Positions 51,790-56,238 of a stretch of 56,238 bases of DNA are shown here, one piece after another. Positions within the stretch are counted from its first letter, which is position 1. Every line of letters starts with the position of its first letter. The stretch is from an uncultured Methanosarcinales archaeon. Lineage in GTDB: Archaea > Halobacteriota > Methanosarcinia > Methanotrichales > Methanotrichaceae. Location of the stretch: positions 1 through 56,238 of the forward strand of contig CAIQHB010000025.1 in assembly GCA_903871465.1 (NCBI GenBank), given 5' to 3'. The translations under genes were made by a program, and so were the position numbers. The notes under the pieces were generated by a model, which did not search any database, had not been told where the DNA came from, and worked only from the letters and a program-made list of their open reading frames with translations.

Positions 51790-52671
51790 ATGTCCCGGAA
51801 GCGATTGAATGTGGATTGGGGGCAAGTAGAGTGTGTTTTGGACCTTAATCCCTACTTGAAACGTTATGAAACCCATTTAATAGATATTGGACTTAGAAAC
51901 TCAACCGTAGAATCCTATGTATGGTTGGTTAGGTCTTATCTCAAATATGCTGAGACCAACAGACCAACAACAACTGATTTTGAGGAATTTAGAGGGATAT
52001 TGCACGAGAAAAATCTCTCAAGAAGCACGATCAATAATTATTCTTTTGCGATCAAGAAATATCACGAAATGTGGGGCGAATCGATAGATTACCCATTTCT
52101 AAAAAGAAACGATGATATTCCTTACTATTTCGATGAAGAAGATGTTCTGAAGATATTTTCTGTGGTTCATAACATAAAGCATCTTGCTATGCTTCAGACT
52201 ATCTTCTATGGCTGCCTTAGGGCCTCAGAGCTTTGCAATCTTGATGATAGTGATGTCGATATGAAAGCTTTGACTCTGAGGGTTCGCGAAGGAAAAGGGG
52301 GAAGAGACGGGATCGTTTTCATAAAAAACGAATGTGCATCCATAATAAAGCGATACCTTTTGGTTCGCCCCATGTTGGAGATCGATGGCAGAATGCCCTT
52401 GTTCTATACCGATTATGGAATGCGATGGACTAAACGCGGACTTCATACGATATTTACAGCGTGCAAGAAAAAGGCAGGGATAGAGAAAAAAGGCGGTGTT
52501 CATGTCTTTAGTAGGCACACACCTGCCACCCTAATGATCGCCAATGGCTGTGACATAAGAATTGTTAAGGAAATACTGAGGCATCGAGATATCAGAACAA
52601 CACTGCGATACGCACATGTAGCGGATAAAACGCTTCGGGAAAGGTATAATCAATGCTTGACTTTGGGATGA
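51790..52671 (+). CDS. tyrosine recombinase / integrase
   Basis: About 293 residues from the ATG at 51790 (GGAGAT upstream). The N-terminal SAM-like core-binding domain spans residues 20-105. The catalytic domain has the Arg in YGCLRASELCNL, the beta-hairpin Lys in GKGGRDG, then HVFSRHTPATLM (with one more residue between H and R than the usual HxxR), the second His in EILRHRDI, and the Tyr in TTLRYAHV. All catalytic residues seem to be present, so it should be active. It may be an integrase of a former element or a Xer-type resolvase. Confidence 0.92.
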   Translation: MSRKRLNVDWGQVECVLDLNPYLKRYETHLIDIGLRNSTVESYVWLVRSYLKYAETNRPTTTDFEEFRGILHEKNLSRSTINNYSFAIKKYHEMWGESIDYPFLKRNDDIPYYFDEEDVLKIFSVVHNIKHLAMLQTIFYGCLRASELCNLDDSDVDMKALTLRVREGKGGRDGIVFIKNECASIIKRYLLVRPMLEIDGRMPLFYTDYGMRWTKRGLHTIFTACKKKAGIEKKGGVHVFSRHTPATLMIANGCDIRIVKEILRHRDIRTTLRYAHVADKTLRERYNQCLTLG

Positions 52672-52828
52672 AAATCAGGACGACAGGATCTGGGTCCAAT
52701 TACGAAGATGTTAATGAGGTTCTAATCCCTTAGGCTTTTTCTGCATTCTGGGTGAGAGAAGCAAAATCCTATATCCAATAAGATCCTCTCTACTTTTGTC
52801 GTTTCGGTTCACCAAACTAAACGACTGG

Positions 52829-52853
52829 AATGAGCGGCGAAATCCGCTCGTTC
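52829..52853 (+). terminator. hairpin, possible terminator after the recombinase gene
   Basis: GAATGAGCGG pairs with CCGCTCGTTC (one T-G wobble) around the loop CGAAAT, a ten-base stem. A T-run (ttttttt) follows about 20 bases downstream, so the fit to a bacterial-type terminator is only partial. Confidence 0.4.
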
Positions 52854-52960
52854 TTCATAATTATAATTGCTCCTTTTTTTGTATATCCATCAATGCAAGC
52901 TATTTCCAGGTATAAGTTCGAGATTTTGGTTCCTGGAATAGACATGCTTGCGACAATACG

Positions 52961-52969
52961 TTTATAAAT
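52961..52969 (+). promoter_or_regulatory. TATA box of the zinc-ribbon gene
   Basis: TTTATAAAT is centred about 38 bases before the ATG at 53003, so transcription should start near 52990, at the left end of the TTGGTGAACCGAAA element. The leader would be only about 12 bases and contains GGTGA as Shine-Dalgarno. Confidence 0.55.
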
Positions 52970-53002
52970 GAATACGTAGTTATAGCTTATTGGTGAACCG
53001 AA

Positions 53003-53395
53003 ATGAGTGAAAGAACGCTTTTAGATAGCGTGAGCCCTACAACACAGAGCATCGACGCAGTGAAATCGTTTTTGGCCTATGTTGGTCATGCAAACGACTC
53101 GGACGGTGGCTTGATGGATGGCAAAGTAGCCATTTCGCTTCTTTTTCAGGATGGCGACTACAAGGAATCTGGTGATATTATCTTTTCATGTGATAACGCC
53201 GGATTTAAGGGCCTGCTGGAATCCTTGGTTGTCGAAAGCAGTAAGCATGTCGCGAAAGATGCTGAGATTGAAAAGGAACCTGAGTTCGTTTGTCTGGAGT
53301 GCGGTCACAAGTTCTATTCTGTGCATGCAGCAGAGAAGGCAGCTTTTGGAGATGGTTGCCCGAGTTGCAGCGGTTCAGATATCGAGGTGGCGTAA
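53003..53395 (+). CDS. zinc-ribbon protein, unknown
   Basis: A 130-residue protein with a C-terminal zinc ribbon (FVCLECGHKFY ... GDGCPSCSGSDIEV) and a preceding acidic alpha/beta part (DGKVAISLLFQDGDYKESGDIIFSC). No family is recognised. It overlaps the next ORF in TAATG. The A+T and codon character differ from the superoperon genes nearby, and it fits an acquired gene set. Confidence 0.65.
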   Translation: MSERTLLDSVSPTTQSIDAVKSFLAYVGHANDSDGGLMDGKVAISLLFQDGDYKESGDIIFSCDNAGFKGLLESLVVESSKHVAKDAEIEKEPEFVCLECGHKFYSVHAAEKAAFGDGCPSCSGSDIEVA

Positions 53396-53670
53396 TGCCG
53401 CCAAAGTTTGCATTGGGCCATTTGGTTGCAACGCCGGGTGCCCTGGAAGCCCTAACATACGCCGCAGTGGGTTTCCTGCCTTACGTTAGTAGGCATCAAA
53501 GGGGTGATTGGGGAGACGTTTGCGCTGAAGACAAGGCCGAAAACGAGCTATCGCTGAAACATGGCTTCAGGCTGTTGTCTGCTTACACGCTTCCGGGTGG
53601 CTGCAAAATCTGGATCATAACGGAAGCTGACAGAAGCGCTACAACGATCCTGCTTCCTGAGGAGTATTGA
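53395..53670 (+). CDS. small protein of a plasmid-type conserved family
   Basis: About 91 residues from the ATG at 53395, coupled to the previous gene. The sequence FALGHLVATPGALEAL, SRHQRGDWGDVCAEDKAENE, LKHGFRLLSAYTLPGGCKIW and ITEADRSATTILLPEEY matches a small family that is common on bacterial plasmids and genomic islands, sometimes labelled a type I restriction subunit without evidence. The function is unknown. Its presence in an archaeon suggests transfer. Confidence 0.72.
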   Translation: MPPKFALGHLVATPGALEALTYAAVGFLPYVSRHQRGDWGDVCAEDKAENELSLKHGFRLLSAYTLPGGCKIWIITEADRSATTILLPEEY

Positions 53671-53700
53671 TCTCCCGCCCATTTTTCAGAGGCAGAAGCC

Positions 53701-54144
53701 ATGTCCGAAGACCTACCTGATTCTGTAGTGATGCTGCAAGCTGGCGCTATTTTGTATCTTGTTAGTGAGCTTGAACGTCTCAAAGTGCAGATAGAATCGC
53801 AGGATCGCAGAATCACGGAAATTGCAGCCCAGCAGGACGAAGATTGCGATAGGCTTGCCCATGATATCGCGCTGGATCGGCAGCGTATTTCTCACTTAGA
53901 GGATCCTGCAAGTAGAGATCCTACACCTACTGAACAAGCTCATTTGCAAAAGATCGAGAAGCATCTGAGAGAGTCGCCAAGGCATGTAGCAAGTTTCGCA
54001 GAGATCCGAGGATTACTTGGCGTGTCACCTGGCCGAGTAAGTCAGCTCGTAAAGAAGCTAGACCCACAGAGATTCGAGGTCCATCGAAGTGCCAGAGATC
54101 ACAAAGCTAGGATACTAATTCTTAAAAAGAGGCCCACGCTTTAA
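53701..54144 (+). CDS. coiled-coil and winged-helix protein
   Basis: A 147-residue protein. Residues 10-75 form a coiled coil (YLVSELERLKVQIESQDRRITEIAAQQ), and the end holds a winged-helix part (HLRESPRHVASFAEIRGLLGVSPGRVSQLVKKLDPQRFEV). It is probably a DNA-binding protein that dimerises through its coil. It lies 30 bases after the plasmid-type gene and is likely in the same unit. Confidence 0.68.
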   Translation: MSEDLPDSVVMLQAGAILYLVSELERLKVQIESQDRRITEIAAQQDEDCDRLAHDIALDRQRISHLEDPASRDPTPTEQAHLQKIEKHLRESPRHVASFAEIRGLLGVSPGRVSQLVKKLDPQRFEVHRSARDHKARILILKKRPTL

Positions 54145-54628
54145 TTAAACTAAAGTAAGAATCAAAGGCGGCTAGCAGATAGTGTTTTAATCTTAACACA
54201 ATATGCTGGTTATTGTCTAGGAAATATACATGATTAGTTTTAGATAGAGATAGAATTTAATAATAGATTTATAAATACATATATCCACGTGTTACAATTT
54301 CGTTGGAATATCTTCACTTTAACTTTAATTAAAGTAAGGATGCTATTGAGGATATCTCCTATGCATCCGGCTGAAATCCTACTAAATCTCGCATCAAATA
54401 TTTCCTGTAATAAAACTTACGTTGATACTAAGATAGTGGCTTATTCGCGTTCTAGTACAATCGTAGGGGTATATAGCAGGTATTTTATCGCTGTGGCAGT
54501 GGTCGGCTTCGAAGTCTACGGCGCGCCTGCGACTTCTTCGCCCTTCCCCTTTGCTGCTTTTGCGAAAGAAAATAGTGAATAGGTGCAATCCTAGTCTGCT
54601 TTCTCCTATTAGCAAATAGCGGTTTATA
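54145..54628. other. A+T-rich intergenic region with a perfect palindrome
   Basis: No convincing gene. It holds the palindrome ACTTTAATTAAAGT (54327-54340), a similar TTAATTAAACTAAAGT at 54142-54157, and TATA-like TTTATAAATA near 54273. A plus-strand frame of about 80 codons from 54337 has no convincing protein character. A short G+C-rich patch at 54487-54560 is unlike its surroundings. Confidence 0.4.
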
Positions 54629-54796
54629 ATGGCTATTATAGCTAAAAATCCAAAATCTAGTTGTTTTGGTTGGATAAAGGCCGATAATAATGATTTTGTG
54701 AAGTTGGCTGAAAATTGGTCCGACTCACCAATTTGGACGAAGATCTCCAATATCTTGGCCATTCAAAGGCATCAATATATGGAGTATTTTGATTGA
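54629..54796 (+). CDS. possible 55-residue protein opposite the end of the TPR gene
   Basis: An ATG-initiated ORF with composition like a real protein (MAIIAKNPKSSCFGW, then DNNDFVKLAENWSDSPIWTK and HQYMEYFD). It is antisense to the last part of the TPR gene. Only one of the two is likely to be translated over this stretch, and I cannot decide which. Confidence 0.3.
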   Translation: MAIIAKNPKSSCFGWIKADNNDFVKLAENWSDSPIWTKISNILAIQRHQYMEYFD

Positions 54797-56117
54797 GCAA
54801 ATGATTAAATGAGATTGCATCTAAGTAAGCCTTTCGTGAATAATATGGATTCCCAATAAAATTAAAGGCGATGCATTTGCCACACCTTGCTAATATATTA
54901 AACCTATATTTTTCAATGGCTTCATCGTACGCCCTCAAAGCATTAACAAAGCTTTCCTGGTTCCAGAGAGCTAGCTGACTAATTATATCACCACTCAAAG
55001 TTAAAACCCATGAAATTTCTACATTTATGATAAATTCATTATCATATGCATTGTCCGCATCTATATAATTCTTATCATTAATTAATGAGTTATACATATT
55101 ATGCCAATATAAAGATTTAATGTGATATAATTCTAATGCCTTATTTACAGAATATAATGCTTTTTCAAATCTACCCAATCCAAGTAAGCAAATGCCCAGA
55201 TTTAGCCAAGCATAATAATTTTTAGGATTAATCTCAAGTGCTTTCTCCATTGATTTAATGGCTTCTTCATTATCGCCCCTTCTCGATAGAGCAATACCCC
55301 TATTTATCCAGGTATCTTGATCTAGAGGATCAATTTCTATAACTCTATTAAAACATCGAATAGCATTAACATTTGCCTCATCACTTGAAGGAGCTATCTC
55401 TAAATAAATTAGTCCTTTTGTAAACCAACTTTGCTTATGCATAGGATCTAGCCTAATTGCTTCATCAAAAGTTTGTATTGCATCAAATAATTGGACACTT
55501 GACTGGAGGGCAACACCTTTATTAAACCAAATATTTGCGCAGTCGGCTTTTATCTCAATAGCCCTATTAATTGCTTCAATTGATTCATCGCATTTATCAA
55601 GCCAGCAAAGAGCAATCCCTAAATTGGACCAAGCAGTAGCAAGCCAATCTTTGAGGACGTTAGACGGTTTGTTCTCCATTTCTTCAGATCTTATTTTAAT
55701 AGCCTTTTTTATAGCGACAATCGATTGAGCAAGGTAAATAACTCTCCGATTATGCCAAGTCCCATGTGAATCGCTATCCAGATCTACATAATTTTCAATG
55801 AACATGCTGTCTATAATAAATGGGATTTTATATTTATCCATACAACGGTTAAATAGTTTTGTATCCAATTTTTCTTGTTTATGGGTTGCTATTCCTGATA
55901 GAATAACACCTTTTATATTCCAAGCATCTGCATTATTTGAATCAATATCAATAGCCTTGTTTACGGCATTCAGTGCATCATCTAGTCTTTTTTGGGCTTC
56001 TAAGGAACTAGCTTTGTTTATCCAAATTCTAATATCATTTGAATTTATATTTATAGCCCTTTCAAATGACACATCTGCCTCAAAATATTTCTTTTCTTGT
56101 ACGTGTTTAGCTCCCAC
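54657..56117 (-). CDS. TPR repeat protein
   Basis: A 486-residue protein made mostly of tetratricopeptide repeats with the pattern of W-x-x-(L/K)-G-x-x-L and A-x-x-x-Y/F (for example NADAWNIKGVILSG, CANIWFNKGVALQSSVQLFDAIQTFDEAIRLDP, YAWLNLGICLLGLGRFEKALYSVNKALEL). It is a scaffold for protein binding. The start is a GTG right after an in-frame stop, so the N-terminus may be missing. The last 30 residues after DAFEWPRYWRS lack TPR character. The gene is much A+T-richer than the superoperon, which fits an acquired region. Confidence 0.75.
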   Translation of the reverse strand: MGAKHVQEKKYFEADVSFERAININSNDIRIWINKASSLEAQKRLDDALNAVNKAIDIDSNNADAWNIKGVILSGIATHKQEKLDTKLFNRCMDKYKIPFIIDSMFIENYVDLDSDSHGTWHNRRVIYLAQSIVAIKKAIKIRSEEMENKPSNVLKDWLATAWSNLGIALCWLDKCDESIEAINRAIEIKADCANIWFNKGVALQSSVQLFDAIQTFDEAIRLDPMHKQSWFTKGLIYLEIAPSSDEANVNAIRCFNRVIEIDPLDQDTWINRGIALSRRGDNEEAIKSMEKALEINPKNYYAWLNLGICLLGLGRFEKALYSVNKALELYHIKSLYWHNMYNSLINDKNYIDADNAYDNEFIINVEISWVLTLSGDIISQLALWNQESFVNALRAYDEAIEKYRFNILARCGKCIAFNFIGNPYYSRKAYLDAISFNHLLNQNTPYIDAFEWPRYWRSSSKLVSRTNFQPTSQNHYYRPLSNQNN

Positions 56118-56200
56118 TTAAGTCTCTGAAAAATTCCCTCAGAATTCATTTGGACCAGAAAAATTAAGTAATATAATGTCAATATTCTTTAATTGGGATT

Positions 56201-56238
56201 ATGGACGAAGGAGAGATAATTAAGCAGCTTCGAGAACA
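56201..56238 (+). CDS. start of a gene cut by the window end
   Basis: An ATG at 56201 opens MDEGEIIKQLRE and runs off the window. An ATATAA element at 56173-56178 lies about 25 bases before it, fitting a leaderless transcript. Too short to identify. Confidence 0.5.
   Translation, partial: MDEGEIIKQLRE

Larger units (their letters stand above)
52672..53002. other. intergenic region with two hairpins and a 14-base inverted repeat
   Basis: No ORF seen. It contains hairpin 1 (GTCGTTT 52798-52804 with AAACGAC 52819-52825), hairpin 2 (52829-52853), an A+T-rich run with ttttttt, and a TATA box TTTATAAAT at 52961. The loop of hairpin 1 carries TTTCGGTTCACCAA, whose exact reverse complement lies at 52991-53004 over the start of the next gene. 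Confidence 0.55.

Noticed and set aside
51454-51800. tRNA-Arg 3' end as the attachment site of the recombinase
   Set aside because: A CooT-like gene lies between the tRNA and the recombinase, and I see no second copy of the tRNA 3' end (TTCGAATCCCGC) downstream in the window.
52829-52853. Hairpin as a classical intrinsic terminator
   Set aside because: The T-run is about 20 bases away from the stem rather than directly after it, so it was kept only at low confidence.
54289-54582. 97-codon plus-strand ORF in the A+T-rich gap
   Set aside because: Non-ATG start, composition changes sharply in the middle, and no protein-like pattern.

Overview
The window reads as a chromosomal segment of a methanogenic euryarchaeon, most likely a Methanothrix (Methanosaeta)-type member of the Methanosarcinales. 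The firm part is that it is archaeal: it carries ribosomal proteins L15e and L37Ae, the small RNA polymerase subunit P, the exosome subunits Rrp4/Rrp41/Rrp42, RNase P proteins, proteasome alpha, prefoldin beta, KEOPS Pcc1, the SBDS protein and an archaeal FtsZ. The genus is inference from the mix of bacterial-type PAS/hybrid kinases, UbiD, secreted lineage-type proteins and base composition. Several starts sit about 25 bases downstream of a TATA box (leaderless style), while others have GGAG/GGTG Shine-Dalgarno sequences.

Layout. 0-2 kb (minus): a TIR/beta-helix protein downstream of a SLATT (DUF4231) membrane protein, a likely conflict or defence pair. 2-12.7 kb: housekeeping and accessory genes (moaA, Hpt protein, a decayed receiver-domain fragment, MTH1187 protein with pyrF, HAD phosphatase, DUF1614 protein, UbiD decarboxylase, ftsZ with an overlapping 31-residue membrane ORF, a UPF0146 protein with a decayed second copy of its 3' end, a PEP mutase-family enzyme, a VOC protein and a GNAT acetyltransferase). 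12.7-36 kb: a mosaic of signalling genes (PH/SHOCT protein, large hybrid histidine kinase), proteolysis genes (transglutaminase-like protein, papain-like C1 protease with a neighbouring chagasin inhibitor), RqcH, a nuclease, a CorC-type transporter, queC, a thermonuclease, a gamma-elimination PLP enzyme, phosphoglycolate phosphatase, two YkgJ proteins and secreted proteins.

36-44 kb (plus): a cluster of five different radical SAM enzymes (one B12-binding type, three with Cys-rich SPASM-like C-termini and one further one) together with a HxGH nucleotidyltransferase and a membrane protein. It is preceded by a winged-helix gene and by a 22-codon leaderless ORF placed at the promoter. I could not match this cluster to a named pathway; it is the best candidate for an undescribed biosynthetic system.

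44.1-51.4 kb (plus): the archaeal exosome/proteasome/translation superoperon, complete and tightly coupled: rpl15e, DUF54 RNA-binding protein, rnp3, rnp2, psmA, sbds, rrp4, rrp41, rrp42, rpl37ae, rpoP, Brix protein, pcc1, pfdB. It is followed by tRNA-Arg(UCU) and a CooT-like gene.

51.8-56.2 kb: a tyrosine recombinase, a small gene set with a plasmid-type look (zinc-ribbon protein, a small protein of a family common on bacterial plasmids, and a coiled-coil/winged-helix protein), a noncoding A+T-rich stretch, a TPR protein on the minus strand, and the start of a gene cut by the window end. An exact 14-base inverted repeat links two hairpins after the recombinase to the start of the zinc-ribbon gene.
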